Of a stretch of DNA of 64,000 nucleotides, positions 53,350-63,612 are shown piece by piece. Both the position numbers and the translations under genes were made by a program. Each line of letters starts with the position of its first letter. Position 1 is the stretch's first letter. The notes beneath the pieces were generated by a model. It ran no database searches, had not been told where the DNA came from, and was given only the letters and a program-made list of their open reading frames with translations. Source of the stretch: Aliiruegeria lutimaris (GTDB taxonomy: Bacteria; Pseudomonadota; Alphaproteobacteria; Rhodobacterales; Rhodobacteraceae); NCBI RefSeq assembly GCF_900099935.1, contig NZ_FNEK01000027.1, positions 1 through 64,000 on the forward strand. The letters are read 5' to 3'.

Positions 53350-53986
53350 CTGTAATCTCCGGTTGGTTGGGTAACGTATGGTTAACCCATAAAAAGGGAC
53401 GAACTGTGTTCCGAATTTGTGCGGGTTCAGTCGTTTTTTCGTCGGAAACCGTATCGCGTCGCCGAAATTGCGGTTTCGGACGGGGTTCCGGGCGTTTCAA
53501 AGCATGCGGACAGCCTGATAGCCGGCGCTTTCCCAAGGGGCGGATGCCCTGATTGGGCGGTGCCGAAGTGCGGGTTGCAAAAAGATATCCACAGGGTGTG
53601 GAAAAGACTGGAAACCGGGGAGGGCTGTCGTTACCTTGGCATCCGATAACGCCGGGAATCCGGCATATGGCAGGCCGAGCAGCCGCCCGAAATCGTTGGC
53701 CCACAGCTCGCAGATGCGAGTATGACCGTGCAATTTGGAACATTTGCGCGGTTTTTGTGCTATTTTGATTGTGCGCCACCATATAGCGTGACTTTGCGCA
53801 GATAAGCGCCGAATTAACCTTTTCAGGCCCATATTTTGTGGCAATTCTCCACTTTTCTAATGACGAATGTTTGTCGCTCGCCTATGCTGGACTGTAAATA
53901 AACGAATATCGGGGTCCAATTGCCCCGTTTAGGGACAGATGGCAAGCCGCCCGGGGACGGGGCGGCAAAATACAGGCGGAGAAAAC
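53350..53986. other. Long ftsZ upstream region
   Basis: About 640 bases without a plus-strand gene. It holds GGTTAACC (53380-53387, possible CtrA half-site), two inverted DnaA-box-like sequences (ATATCCACA 53585-53593 and the complement of TTTTCCACA at 53597-53605), a weak promoter candidate TTGTCG-N18-TAAATA at 53871-53900, and a GCCGCCC/GGGCGGC hairpin just before the ftsZ ribosome-binding site (near 53946-53965). I see no gene on either strand beyond the small one at 53200. Confidence 0.45.
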
Positions 53987-55606
53987 ATGGCTTTGAACCT
54001 CGGTATCCCCCAGGAGCAGGACGAATTGAAGCCGCGGATCACCGTTTTCGGTGTCGGCGGTGCTGGCGGCAACGCCGTCAACAACATGATCGAAAAGCAT
54101 CTGGAAGGCGTGGAGTTCGTCACCGCCAATACCGATGCCCAGGCGCTGCAGCAGAGCAACGCCGAAGCCCGCATCCAGATGGGTGTGAAGGTCACCGAAG
54201 GCCTCGGCGCCGGTGCCCGCCCGCAGGTTGGCGCGGCCGCGGCCGAGGAAACCATCGAGGAGATCGTCGATCACCTCGCCGGCGCGCACATGTGCTTCAT
54301 CACCGCCGGCATGGGCGGTGGCACCGGCACAGGCGCGGCTCCGATCATTGCGCAGGCTGCACGTGAGCTGGGCGTCCTGACCGTCGGTGTCGTGACCAAG
54401 CCGTTCCAGTTCGAAGGCGCCAAGCGTATGCGGCAGGCCGAGGAGGGCGTCGAAGCGCTCCAGAAGGTCGTCGATACGCTGATCATCATCCCCAACCAGA
54501 ACCTTTTCCGCCTCGCCAACGAAAAGACGACCTTTACCGAGGCCTTCTCGATGGCCGACGACGTGCTCTATCAGGGCGTCAAGGGCGTGACCGACCTGAT
54601 GGTGCGCCCGGGCCTGATCAACCTCGACTTCGCCGACGTGCGCTCGGTGATGGACGAGATGGGCAAGGCGATGATGGGCACTGGCGAATCCGATGGCGAA
54701 GATCGCGCCATCCAGGCCGCCGAGAAGGCCATTGCCAACCCGCTGCTGGACGAGATCTCGCTGCGCGGCGCCAAGGGCGTTCTGATCAACATTACCGGCG
54801 GTTACGACCTGACGCTGTTCGAACTGGACGAGGCCGCCAACCGCATCCGCGAAGAGGTGGACCCGGAGGCCAACATCATTGTCGGCTCGACCCTCGACAC
54901 CGACATGGAAGGCAAGATGCGGGTTTCGGTGGTTGCCACCGGCATCGATGCCTCCGACGTCCAGCAGGACATTCCGCGCCCTGATCGCAAGTTGCGCGCG
55001 GTTGCCAGCCCGTCGATTTCCGTTTCGGAAAAAGCGGCTCCGACCGAGGTCGAACTTCCAGAGCCGGCCGCCGCCGAGGTGGCCGTTGCGGCCGAGGAAC
55101 CGTCGCTCTTCACCGGTTTCCAGTCGAAGGCCCGGGAAGAGGTGGTCGAGGAAACCTCCGACGACCTGCCGCCGCCGGCTTATCAGCAGCCCGCAACCGA
55201 GCCGCTGCCGCTGGTGGACGCGATCGAGCCAGCCGCCGATGAGTATGTCGCGCCGAAGAAGCGCCCGGCCGGCACGCCGAGCCCGGAAGCAATCCAGCGT
55301 CTTCAGGCCGCTGTCAGCAGGGCCGCCCCCTCCGCTCCGAAGCCCGAGACTTCCGCTGCTCCGGCCCCTCGTGCCGAGGCGGAGCCCGCCGCGAGAAAAT
55401 CCAGCTTTGGCATCGGCAACCTGATCCACCGCATGTCCGGTAGCGGCGAGACCCCGGAGCGTCCGGCGCAGCCGTCGCGGCAGCAACCGCCGCAACTGCG
55501 CCAGCAGACGACTCGGCCCAGCCAGGCCTATGAAGATGATTCCGAAATGGATCCGGAACAGGAACGTATTGAAATTCCTGCGTTCCTTCGCCGTCAGGCC
55601 AACTGA
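53987..55606 (+). CDS. ftsZ: Cell division protein FtsZ
   Basis: A 539-residue tubulin-like GTPase. N-terminal [15 protein letters not shown], signature [17 protein letters not shown] near residue 110, T7 loop [11 protein letters not shown] near 210. After about residue 320 comes a long Ala/Pro/Glu-rich linker (about 200 residues) ending in the conserved tail peptide [12 protein letters not shown] that binds FtsA. The long linker is normal for alphaproteobacteria. GGCGGAG precedes the ATG. Confidence 0.97.
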   Translation: MALNLGIPQEQDELKPRITVFGVGGAGGNAVNNMIEKHLEGVEFVTANTDAQALQQSNAEARIQMGVKVTEGLGAGARPQVGAAAAEETIEEIVDHLAGAHMCFITAGMGGGTGTGAAPIIAQAARELGVLTVGVVTKPFQFEGAKRMRQAEEGVEALQKVVDTLIIIPNQNLFRLANEKTTFTEAFSMADDVLYQGVKGVTDLMVRPGLINLDFADVRSVMDEMGKAMMGTGESDGEDRAIQAAEKAIANPLLDEISLRGAKGVLINITGGYDLTLFELDEAANRIREEVDPEANIIVGSTLDTDMEGKMRVSVVATGIDASDVQQDIPRPDRKLRAVASPSISVSEKAAPTEVELPEPAAAEVAVAAEEPSLFTGFQSKAREEVVEETSDDLPPPAYQQPATEPLPLVDAIEPAADEYVAPKKRPAGTPSPEAIQRLQAAVSRAAPSAPKPETSAAPAPRAEAEPAARKSSFGIGNLIHRMSGSGETPERPAQPSRQQPPQLRQQTTRPSQAYEDDSEMDPEQERIEIPAFLRRQAN

Positions 55607-55631
55607 CATTTTTCTGCAGCAGGTTTGAACG

Positions 55632-55655
55632 GGGCCGGTTTTCGCCGGCCCTTTT
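55632..55655 (+). terminator. Terminator after ftsZ
   Basis: GGGCCGG-TTTTCG-CCGGCCC is a 7-bp stem followed by TTTT, about 25 bases after the ftsZ stop. It closes the division cluster before lpxC. Confidence 0.85.
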
Positions 55656-55826
55656 CTATTTTGAAACAAATGCTTGGCAGTCGTCTCGGGGCGATGCGCG
55701 GGGTTCCGCTCACCCCCGCACCGCCATGTTTCACATGGTTACAATGTTTGAATTGAGCATTCCCGGGCCCCTTCGTAAATCAAAGTTGCGGGAGGCGCAG
55801 CTCTCGCCAAGCAGAAAGAACTGGTC

Positions 55827-56747
55827 GTGCAAACCACGCTGAAGTCTCCGGTAACACTCACAGGCGCAGGGCTCCACTCCGGACGCCCGGCCCGGATTAC
55901 GCTGAACCCGGCCCCAGAGGATAGCGGGATCGTTTTCCGTCGTACGGACGTTACCGATAGAGACTCGTTGGTCCCCGCCCGTTGGGATGCGACCGAGCAT
56001 GTGCCGCTTTGCACCCGGCTCGTGAACCCTGCCGGCACGAGCGTTTCCACGGTCGAGCATGTCATGGCGGCGCTTGCCGGTCTTGGTGTGCATAACGCGC
56101 TGATCGAGGTCAGCGGTCCGGAAGTTCCGATTCTCGACGGCAGCGCTGCCCCGTTCGTCAAGGCGATCGTCAAGGCGGGCCTGCAGTCGCTCGACGCGCC
56201 GCTGATGGTTCTCAAGGTTCTCAAGACGGTCGAAGTCGTGGATGGGGAGGCGCGTGCGCGGCTTGAACCCTCCGACGGGCTGACCATCGATTTCGAGATT
56301 GATTTCGCCGACGAGGTGATCGGGCGCCAGCACCGGACGCTGAACATGGCCAATGGCGCCTTTGTGCACGAGCTCTGCGACAGCCGCACCTTCTGCCGCC
56401 GCTCCGAGGTCGAGTTCATGCAGTCCAACGGGCTTGCGCTTGGTGGAACGCTGGAGAACGCGGTCGTGGTGGACGGCTCCGCCGTTCTCAGCCCGGGCGG
56501 GCTGCGTCACGTGGACGAGCCGGTGCGGCACAAGATGCTGGATGCGCTCGGCGATCTGGCCCTGGCGGGAGCGCCGATTCTCGGCCGCTACGTCGGGAAC
56601 CGGGCCGGCCACACCATCACCAACAAGCTTTTGCGTGCGCTCTTTGCCACGCCCGGCGCTGTGGAATGGGTGCCCTGTTCCGACGGTACGATGCAAAAAC
56701 TGCCCGGCGTGGGCGTCAGCCTCGCCGATCTGGACGCGGTTGCCTGA
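55827..56747 (+). CDS. lpxC: UDP-3-O-acyl-N-acetylglucosamine deacetylase
   Basis: A 306-residue zinc enzyme, committed step of lipid A synthesis. VTLTGAGLHSGRPARITLNP at the N-terminus; zinc-binding STVEHVMAALAGLGVHN (His ~79); PEVPILDGSAAPFV; DEPVRHKMLDALGDLALAG with the second His and Asp near 237-241; GRYVGNRAGHTITNKLLRAL. GTG start. It follows ftsZ as in many proteobacteria. Confidence 0.96.
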   Translation: MQTTLKSPVTLTGAGLHSGRPARITLNPAPEDSGIVFRRTDVTDRDSLVPARWDATEHVPLCTRLVNPAGTSVSTVEHVMAALAGLGVHNALIEVSGPEVPILDGSAAPFVKAIVKAGLQSLDAPLMVLKVLKTVEVVDGEARARLEPSDGLTIDFEIDFADEVIGRQHRTLNMANGAFVHELCDSRTFCRRSEVEFMQSNGLALGGTLENAVVVDGSAVLSPGGLRHVDEPVRHKMLDALGDLALAGAPILGRYVGNRAGHTITNKLLRALFATPGAVEWVPCSDGTMQKLPGVGVSLADLDAVA

Positions 56748-56771
56748 CAACAACTTGAAATGAAGTGCGGG

Positions 56772-56805
56772 AAATCCGGTGCCAGACATTTTGCACCGGA
56801 TTTTT
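56772..56805 (+). terminator. Terminator after lpxC
   Basis: AAATCCGGTGC-CAGACATTTT-GCACCGGATTT is a perfect 11-bp stem followed by TTTTT, 24 bases past the lpxC stop. Confidence 0.92.
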
Positions 56806-56875
56806 CTGTGCTAGAGGGTGGCAAATATCGGCGAGAGGGCCGATGCAGGGCAGGGTATAGCAAGGGTATCAAGGC

Positions 56876-57727
56876 ATGGCGGTGCGCAGTGTGACAGTCC
56901 GGCTAGTCGGTGCTCTGGCCGTGGTGGCGGTCTTGACCGCATGCGGCGACCGGAAGGGCGTGAATGCGAGCCGGGGTGTTCCATTGGAAAACTTCACGGC
57001 AGAACAGATCTACAAGCGGGCCGAATACGACCTCGAGAACGGCGATCCGGACGATGCGGCGCAGCTTTTCGGCGAAATCGAGCGCCTCTACCCCTATTCG
57101 GAATGGGCCAAGCGGGCGCTGATCATGCAGGCCTTCTCCTATCACCAGGATCATGACTTCGAGAACAGCCGCGCCTCTGCGCAGCGCTACATAGACTTCT
57201 ACCCAGCCGACGAGGATGCCGCCTACGCGCAATACCTGCTGGCGCTGAGCTATTACGACCAGATCGACGAGGTGGGTCGCGACCAGGGCCTGACCTACCA
57301 GGCGCTGCAATCGCTGCGCGACGTGATCGAGATCTATCCCGACAGCGAATACGCCCGGTCCGCGATCCTCAAGTTCGACCTGGCTTTCGACCATCTCGCG
57401 GCGAAGGAAATGGAAATCGGTCGCTACTACCTGCGGCGTGAACACTACACGGCGGCGATCAACCGATTCCGCGTTGTGGTGCAAGAGTTCCAGACGACTT
57501 CCCACACCCCCGAGGCGTTGCACCGGCTGGTCGAGGCCTACTTGTCGCTCGGCCTTGAGGACGAAGCGCAAACCGCGGGCGCGATACTGGCCTATAACTT
57601 CCAGGCGACGTCCTGGTACCTGGCGACCTATCAACTGTTGGTCGAACGTGGCCTGACGGCCCAGGCAAAGGGCGATAGCTGGCTGCGGCAGGTGCACCGC
57701 CAGATGGTCAAGGGGCAATGGCTCTGA
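56876..57727 (+). CDS. bamD: Outer membrane assembly lipoprotein BamD
   Basis: A 283-residue lipoprotein of the BAM complex that inserts outer-membrane proteins. Signal peptide with lipobox VAVLTACGDRKG (lipidated Cys at about residue 22), then five TPR-like helix pairs beginning AEQIYKRAEYDLENGDPDDA and YPYSEWAKRALIMQAFSYHQ. YFLR/YYLRREHYTAAINRFRVV marks the fourth repeat. Between lpxC and recN. Confidence 0.93.
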   Translation: MAVRSVTVRLVGALAVVAVLTACGDRKGVNASRGVPLENFTAEQIYKRAEYDLENGDPDDAAQLFGEIERLYPYSEWAKRALIMQAFSYHQDHDFENSRASAQRYIDFYPADEDAAYAQYLLALSYYDQIDEVGRDQGLTYQALQSLRDVIEIYPDSEYARSAILKFDLAFDHLAAKEMEIGRYYLRREHYTAAINRFRVVVQEFQTTSHTPEALHRLVEAYLSLGLEDEAQTAGAILAYNFQATSWYLATYQLLVERGLTAQAKGDSWLRQVHRQMVKGQWL

Positions 57728-57882
57728 TCGGGTCTGTCGCCTGAAACCATTGGCTGGAAAAGGCGTGGTGTTCCCTCGGGAAAGTTTCGCGGAGCATATC
57801 CTGTGCGGCTGGCAATCCACATGCCGGCCGCGCTATGTAGAAGCCGATGACGCAGGGGTGCGTCCGAGGGTGAGGGTGCGGG

Positions 57883-59532
57883 ATGCTGCGCGGGCTTGAT
57901 ATCCGTGACATGCTGATCATCGACCGGCTGGAATTGTCGTTCCAGCCCGGTTTGAACGTGCTGACCGGCGAGACCGGGGCAGGCAAGTCCATCCTTCTGG
58001 ATTCGTTGGGATTCGTCCTCGGCTGGCGCGGCCGGGCCGAGTTGGTGCGTGCGGGTGCGCCCCAAGGTGAGGTCACGGCGTGGTTCGACCTGCCCGAGGA
58101 TCATCCGGCGCGGGAGGTGCTGCGCGAGGCGGGCCTGCCGGTGAGTGAAGAGTTGATCCTGCGCCGCATGAACACGGCTGATGGGCGCAAGACGGCCTGG
58201 ATAAATGACCGGCGCTGTTCGGGCGAGGTGCTGCGGCAGGTCTCTGCGAGCCTTGTCGAGCTGCATGGGCAGCATGACGACCGAGGGTTGCTGAACGCGC
58301 GCGGGCATCGTCAGTTGCTGGATGAATTTGCTGGCGCGGCTTCTGCTGCCGAAATGGTTCGCAAGGCCTGGAAGGGCCGGCAGGAAGCAGCGGCGGCGCT
58401 GTCTGACGCGCGCAAGCGGTTGGAGGCGTTGAACGCGGAGGAGGCCTTCCTGCGTCATGCAGTGAACGAACTGGAATCGCTGGCGCCCGAACCGGGGGAG
58501 GTATCCGAGCTCGATGCGAGCCGTCGCCTGATGCAAAATGCCGAGCGGGTTCGGGAAGATATTACCCGTGCCTATTCCGCCGTGACAGGTGACGGTGCCG
58601 AGGGGATCGTTTCCGATGCCATGCGCTGGCTCGACGGCGCGGCGGGTGCGGTCGAAGGACGGCTCGACTGGGCCTCCGAAGCGCTGTCGCGGGCATTGGA
58701 TGCTCTGGGCGAGGCAGAGCGCGAGATATCCGATTGCCTTGAGAGCCTGAGTTTCGATCCGCGCGAGTTGGAGCGGGTCGCCGAGCGGCTCTTTGCCATC
58801 CGCGATATGGCCCGAAAATACCAGGTTCAGCCGGATGAACTGTCGGAGCAGGCGTTGGAATTCCGTGCCGCGCTGGATGCGCTGGAAGCGGGCAGCGAGG
58901 GTATCGCCGCGCTTGAAGCGGGGCTGGCCGAGGCCGTCGCCGCGCATCAGGTGGCCTGTGATGACCTGAGTGATCTGCGCCGCAGGGCCGCCAAGCGGCT
59001 CGACAAGGCTATGGCCACCGAACTCGCGCCGCTCAAGATGGAGAGGGCCGTCTTCACCACACTGGTCGAAACCATCGCTCCGGGCCCAGAAGGGCAGGAC
59101 GAGGTGAGTTTTACCGTCGCCACCAATCCCGGCGCGCCTTCCGGGCCGCTGGCGCGGATCGCCTCGGGCGGTGAGCTGTCGCGCTTCCTGTTGGCACTCA
59201 AGGTATGCCTGATGGGCGAGGCCACGGGCGTGACCATGATCTTCGACGAGATCGACAGGGGTGTTGGCGGCGCCACTGCCAACGCCGTCGGGCGGCGTCT
59301 GAAGGCGCTGGCCGACGGGGCGCAGGTGCTTGTCGTCACGCATTCGCCGCAGGTGGCCGCGCTTGGCGGGCATCACTGGCGGGTGGAAAAGCGGGTTAGC
59401 GGTGGCATGACCCTGTCCAACGTGACCCCGCTCGATTCCGACGCGCGGGTGGACGAGTTGGCGCGCATGCTGGCCGGCGACACCGTCACCGAGGAGGCCC
59501 GGGCGGCGGCCCGGGCGCTCTTGGGCAGCTAA
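57883..59532 (+). CDS. recN: DNA repair protein RecN
   Basis: A 549-residue SMC-like ATPase for double-strand break repair. Walker [21 protein letters not shown], coiled-coil arms of about residues 150-370, signature [15 protein letters not shown] and Walker [20 protein letters not shown]. Ends with ALLGS, overlapping the next gene's 3' end by four bases. No LexA box was seen upstream, unlike the uvrD-type gene. Confidence 0.95.
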   Translation: MLRGLDIRDMLIIDRLELSFQPGLNVLTGETGAGKSILLDSLGFVLGWRGRAELVRAGAPQGEVTAWFDLPEDHPAREVLREAGLPVSEELILRRMNTADGRKTAWINDRRCSGEVLRQVSASLVELHGQHDDRGLLNARGHRQLLDEFAGAASAAEMVRKAWKGRQEAAAALSDARKRLEALNAEEAFLRHAVNELESLAPEPGEVSELDASRRLMQNAERVREDITRAYSAVTGDGAEGIVSDAMRWLDGAAGAVEGRLDWASEALSRALDALGEAEREISDCLESLSFDPRELERVAERLFAIRDMARKYQVQPDELSEQALEFRAALDALEAGSEGIAALEAGLAEAVAAHQVACDDLSDLRRRAAKRLDKAMATELAPLKMERAVFTTLVETIAPGPEGQDEVSFTVATNPGAPSGPLARIASGGELSRFLLALKVCLMGEATGVTMIFDEIDRGVGGATANAVGRRLKALADGAQVLVVTHSPQVAALGGHHWRVEKRVSGGMTLSNVTPLDSDARVDELARMLAGDTVTEEARAAARALLGS

Positions 59533-60902
59533 AGCTGCGGCACGAGCTTGCCGGGGTTCAGGATGCCCTTGGGGTCCAGAACCTGCTTGATATCCCCCAT
59601 CAGCGCCCAGGCATCGCCATGTTCGGCCTGCATGTAGTCCAGCTTGCCCATGCCCACGCCATGCTCGCCCGTCACCGTTCCGCCCATTCGCAACGCGCGT
59701 TCGACCATGCGGTGCGAGAGCGCCTTGGCGGCGGCCAGTTCGTCGGGGGCGTCGTCATGGATCAGCAGGATGGCATGGAAATTGCCGTCGCCCATATGGC
59801 CCAGGATCGGGCCGGGGATCGGGCTTGCGGCGATGTCGGCGCGGGTTTCCTCCACCGCCTCGGCGAGCCGCGAGATCGGTACGCAGAGATCGGTGACCAC
59901 CGCGCGCGCGCCCTTGCGGCTGGCAAGGATCGCCCAATAGGCGGTGTGGCGCATCTCCCAGAGCGCGCTGCGATCCTCGGGTTTCGTGGACCAGCGGAAG
60001 CCTTCGCCGCCCATGTCATCGACCAGTTCGCCCAAGCGCTGCGATTCCTCCGCGACGGTCTGTGGCGAGCCATGGAACTCGATCAACAGGTGGGGCTTCT
60101 CGGCAAAACTTCCGGCGGAATAGGCGTTCACCGCCGCCGCTGTCGCCGCATCGACGAACTCGATCCGTGCAACCTTGATCCCTGACTGGATCGTTGCGAT
60201 CACGCAATCGACCGCGGCGCCGATCTCGTCAAAAGCGCAGATCGCGGCCGAGATCGCCTCCGGCTGGCCGTGCAGACGCAGCGTCAGCTCGGTAATGATA
60301 CCGAGCGTGCCCTCGGAGCCGACGAAGAGCCGCGTCATGTCGTAGCCGGAGGCCGATTTGCGCGCCCTTGTGCCGGTGCGGATCACCCGCCCGTCGGCCA
60401 GCACGATCTGGAGCCCCAGCACGTTGTCCGCCATCGTGCCGTAGCGCACCGTCGTCGTGCCGCTGGCCCGCGTCGCCGCCATACCACCCAGCGACGCATT
60501 GGCGCCGGGGTCGACCGGGAAGAACAGACCGGTCGCCCGCAAGTCGCGGTTCAGCTCCTCCCGCGTCAGTCCGGGTTGCACCACGGCGTCCAAATCTTCG
60601 GGGTGGATTTCGAGCAGGGCATTCATGCGGCTGAAGTCGAGGCTGAGCCCGCCCCGAACGGCCAACGCGTGCCCTTCGAGCGACGTTCCCGCGCCCCATG
60701 GAGTGACCGGGCAGCCGTGTTCGTTGCAAATACGCATGATTTCCGTGACGTCTTCGGTTGTCTCGGGCCATGCGACCGCATCGGGCGGTGTTGGCAGGAA
60801 GTAGCTCTCCGATTGCCCATGCGCGGCCAGATCCGACTTGGACCGCGACAGCCGATCGCCTAGGAAAGTGGAAAGAGCCTCAAGTGCCGTGGCGATGGTC
60901 AT
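59529..60902 (-). CDS. FAD-binding oxidase, glycolate/D-lactate dehydrogenase-like
   Basis: A 457-residue PCMH-type flavoprotein. FAD loop CPVTPWGAGTSLEGHALAVRG near residue 70, FFPVDPGANASLGGMAATRASG near 135, YDMTRLFVGSEGTLGIITELTL, and the C-terminal metal/active-site region HMGDGNFHAILLIH and GTVTGEHGVGMGKLDYMQAEH. These match D-lactate dehydrogenase/GlcD types. ATG at 60902 with GGAGG five bases upstream. Convergent with recN, overlapping by four bases. Confidence 0.87.
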   Translation of the reverse strand: MTIATALEALSTFLGDRLSRSKSDLAAHGQSESYFLPTPPDAVAWPETTEDVTEIMRICNEHGCPVTPWGAGTSLEGHALAVRGGLSLDFSRMNALLEIHPEDLDAVVQPGLTREELNRDLRATGLFFPVDPGANASLGGMAATRASGTTTVRYGTMADNVLGLQIVLADGRVIRTGTRARKSASGYDMTRLFVGSEGTLGIITELTLRLHGQPEAISAAICAFDEIGAAVDCVIATIQSGIKVARIEFVDAATAAAVNAYSAGSFAEKPHLLIEFHGSPQTVAEESQRLGELVDDMGGEGFRWSTKPEDRSALWEMRHTAYWAILASRKGARAVVTDLCVPISRLAEAVEETRADIAASPIPGPILGHMGDGNFHAILLIHDDAPDELAAAKALSHRMVERALRMGGTVTGEHGVGMGKLDYMQAEHGDAWALMGDIKQVLDPKGILNPGKLVPQL

Positions 60903-60989
60903 CCGCACCTCCCCTGCGCTAAACCGACTGGTACCCTAGGGCAGGCGGGCCCCCGGGGAAAGCCTTGCCTCGCCCGTGGAACGCGCATT

Positions 60990-62678
60990 TTGGCTGAACG
61001 CACGAGAGACCTGATCCGACGCCAATGGGAGGAAAGCCGCAGCGCCCTGCAGCGCGGCTGGCAGCTTCTGTTGCGGCGCGGGACGAGCCAGGTGCAGTTC
61101 TGGTTCATCGCGCTGGCCGTTGGCATTGTCGCCGGTGCGGCCGCTGTCGGCTTTCGCGAGGGGATCGTCTGGCTGCAGGGCACGCTCTACGGGGCCGAGG
61201 ATATCCGCAACATCCACAGTTTCGCGGCCAGCCTGCCGTGGTGGATGCTGCTCGCGCTGCCGATCTGGGGCGGGCTCGCCGTCGGGGTGATCCTTGGCCG
61301 CTTCACGCCGGATGGACGGGTGCGCTCGGTGGCCGACGTGATCGAGGGGGCGGCGCTGCATCGGGGCCGGGTGGAGATAAAGGCCGGGCTTGCCTCGGCG
61401 GCGGCCTCGCTGATCACGCTCTCTTCCGGCGGCTCCTCGGGGCGGGAGGGGCCGGTGGTGCACCTCGCCGGGGTGATCTCCACCTGGGTGTCGGACCGGA
61501 TCGGCGCGAGCGGCATAACCGGGCGGGACCTGCTGGGCTGCGCCGTGGCCGCCGCCGTCTCGGCCAGTTTCAACGCGCCCATCGCCGGAGCGCTCTTTGC
61601 ACTGGAAGTGGTGCTGCGCCATTTCGCCGTCCATGCCTTCGCGCCGATCGTGATTGCCTCCGTCGCGGGGACCGTGATCTCGCGCCTCGCCTTCGGCAAT
61701 GTCACCGAGTTCACCCTGACGCCGAAGGGCTCGCTTTCCTTCTATGTCGAACTGCCGGCTTTCATGCTGCTCGGCCTGCTCTGCGGGATTGTGGCGGTGC
61801 TGCTGATGCGGGCGCTGTTCTTTGCCGATGACTTTGCCAGCCACCTGCAGCGGAAATGGCGGATCCCGCAAGTCCTGCGCCCGGCTGCGGCTGGCGCGAT
61901 CCTTGGCCTGCTGGCCATCGGGTTCCCGCATATCATCGGGGTGGGCTACGAGACGACGGCACGGGCGCTCAAGGCCGATCTGCTGTTTCACGAGGCGGTC
62001 GTCTTTGCCATCCTCAAGGTCTTCGCGGTGTCCGTCACGATGGGCGGACGGATGGGGGGCGGGGTTTTCTCGCCATCGCTGATGGTCGGCGCCTTGACGG
62101 GGCTTGCCTTCGGGCTGGTGGCGACGCAGCTCGTGCCGCAATATTCCGGCACGGGCGAGCTTTACGCGCTCGCCGGTATGGGCGCCGTTGCCGCCGCCGT
62201 TCTGGGGGCACCGATCTCGACCACGATGATCGTTTTCGAGCTGACAGGGGACTGGCAGACCGGGCTTGCGGTGATGGTTGCCGTCTCGCTGTCCACGGCC
62301 CTTGCCAGCCGGCTTGTCGATCGGTCTTTCTTCCTGACCCAACTGGAGCATCGCGGCGTGCATCTGGCGGCCGGGCCGCAGGCCTACCTTTTGTCGATCT
62401 ATTCCGCCGCTGTCATCATGCGCTCGAAGGACTCGCCCCGAGCCGCGCCGGAAGACGCTTGCCGCAAGCTCATCGATGCCGGCATTTCGATCACCCCCGA
62501 CACGACGCTCGAAGTGTCCCTGCCAATGTTCGACGAGACCGGCGAGAGTTTCCTGCCCGTCGCGGTTCCGGCGGCCGATGGCGGGCCGCCCGAGTTGCTG
62601 GGGGCGCTGTTCCAGGTGGATGCTCTGAAGGCCTATAACCGGGCCTTGGCCGATACCGCGGCCGAAGAGCATTCCTGA
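60990..62678 (+). CDS. CLC family chloride channel/exchanger with degenerate CBS-like tail
   Basis: A 562-residue ion transporter. CLC signatures: SSGGSSGREGPVVHLAGV (GREGP with gating Glu, expected in H+/Cl- exchangers), FNAPIAGALFALEVVLRHF, and TMGGRMGGGVFSPSLMVGAL (GxFxP). The residues after ~450 resemble a reduced CBS pair. A TTG start is used here; an ATG does not lie close. Function probably acid/ionic homeostasis. Confidence 0.88.
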   Translation: MAERTRDLIRRQWEESRSALQRGWQLLLRRGTSQVQFWFIALAVGIVAGAAAVGFREGIVWLQGTLYGAEDIRNIHSFAASLPWWMLLALPIWGGLAVGVILGRFTPDGRVRSVADVIEGAALHRGRVEIKAGLASAAASLITLSSGGSSGREGPVVHLAGVISTWVSDRIGASGITGRDLLGCAVAAAVSASFNAPIAGALFALEVVLRHFAVHAFAPIVIASVAGTVISRLAFGNVTEFTLTPKGSLSFYVELPAFMLLGLLCGIVAVLLMRALFFADDFASHLQRKWRIPQVLRPAAAGAILGLLAIGFPHIIGVGYETTARALKADLLFHEAVVFAILKVFAVSVTMGGRMGGGVFSPSLMVGALTGLAFGLVATQLVPQYSGTGELYALAGMGAVAAAVLGAPISTTMIVFELTGDWQTGLAVMVAVSLSTALASRLVDRSFFLTQLEHRGVHLAAGPQAYLLSIYSAAVIMRSKDSPRAAPEDACRKLIDAGISITPDTTLEVSLPMFDETGESFLPVAVPAADGGPPELLGALFQVDALKAYNRALADTAAEEHS

Positions 62679-62765
62679 GATAATCTGCGTCGGCCGCCCG
62701 GGTTTCGGGAGCGGATTTGTCCGGGCGCATGATTGGCCATGGCCCGAGCCGGATCGAGATGTTGG

Positions 62766-62827
62766 AAGGGGGGCATGCCCCCCGCGCTCATGCGAGCGCT
62801 CCCCCCAGGATATTTTCGGTCAGAAGA
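62766..62827 (+). repeat. Dispersed palindromic repeat, copy 5 (A unit)
   Basis: GGGGGGCATGCCCCCC and GCGCTCATGCGAGCGC hairpins followed by TCCCCCCAGGATATTTTC and TCAGAAGAAGAACG. The B unit is missing. Located after the CLC gene. Confidence 0.82.
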
Positions 62828-62880
62828 AGAACGAGTGTTCGCGGCATTGTCGGCTGGATCACCTGCGCTGCCGGTACTCG

Positions 62881-63296
62881 TTACCGGCATTCGAAATCGG
62901 GATGGAACGCGCTGATGCAGGTATCCCGGCCATTTTTGCGAGGAAAGACGGCGAGGATTTCCAGCGTCACGCTTGAATAGGTCGCAAAGGCCGGCATCGG
63001 CAGTGCCAGTTCGCGGTGGAAATCGGGCGGGTTCATGTAATGAGTGATGCCCTTGTCGGCGGTGTTCCGAAACAGGCTTGGCCAGGAGTTTCGCCCGTAG
63101 GTTTGCCCGGATTTTTCATAGCCGATCCGCATCAGGAGTTTCCCGAATGGGGCGCCATTGTGGATGAAGATGAGGTCCTTTGGCCGATGCCATCGAACAG
63201 GTTTCCCGGCCCATAGCTGACGACATTTCTGAACGGCAGGGCCGAAGCCACGCAGTAGGCTATGCCATCGAGGAGTTCGGTCGCGCCGAAATTGGC
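62881..63296 (-). pseudogene. Frameshifted fragment of an unrecognised gene
   Basis: On the minus strand a protein-like stretch (GATELLDGIAYCVASALPFR, then RNVVSYGPGNLFDGIG) runs in one frame from about 63293 and continues in another frame near 63175 with KDLIFIHNGAPFGKLLMRIG, YEKSGQTYGRNSWPSLFRNT and a stop at 62881. No start codon is present upstream of the first part (a TGA precedes it). Family unknown. The join point and the reality of the first part are uncertain. Confidence 0.35.
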
Positions 63297-63612
63297 TCAG
63301 GCATCCCGGGCGCAGGCCCGCGAACAGGCTCGCCAGGCGAAGCTGGGAGTGGCGGTCCGGTTTCGCATCCTGCGTGACTGCCCGCCTTGTGTATCCCGGG
63401 TGCGGCTTGCTTCGCAGAAGCTGGTTTTTCAGCGGAGCGAATGCGGTTTTTTGTTTTCTTGCAGTCTCTTGGCGTTCGTCTTGGTAAGGCGTCGCGGTCG
63501 ATGATCTGGGTCGATGCTCGGCTTGTCTCCTGCATTGGAAACCATTGCAACAGATTGGAAGTTTTCAAACTGCATAGTTGATCGGCTAAAAAATCGCATT
63601 AATGATTAAAAT
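63297..63612. other. Decayed intergenic region
   Basis: About 315 bases before the last gene with no supported coding frame, repeat or RNA. Short open frames on both strands have no family-like sequence. Confidence 0.45.

Noticed and set aside
53380-53387. GGTTAACC as a CtrA binding site
   Set aside because: Only a half-site: the second TTAA at seven bases is missing. Mentioned in the intergenic entry but not called.
57728-57882. LexA box before recN
   Set aside because: GTTCCCTCGGGAAAGTTTC looks similar but does not keep GTTC-N7-GTTC.
63262-63504. Possible plus-strand gene with Ala/Gln/Arg-rich start and RFRILRDCPPC
   Set aside because: Short, no ribosome-binding site, no family pattern, and it overlaps the decayed minus-strand fragment region; could be a formylglycine-enzyme-like remnant but this cannot be supported.
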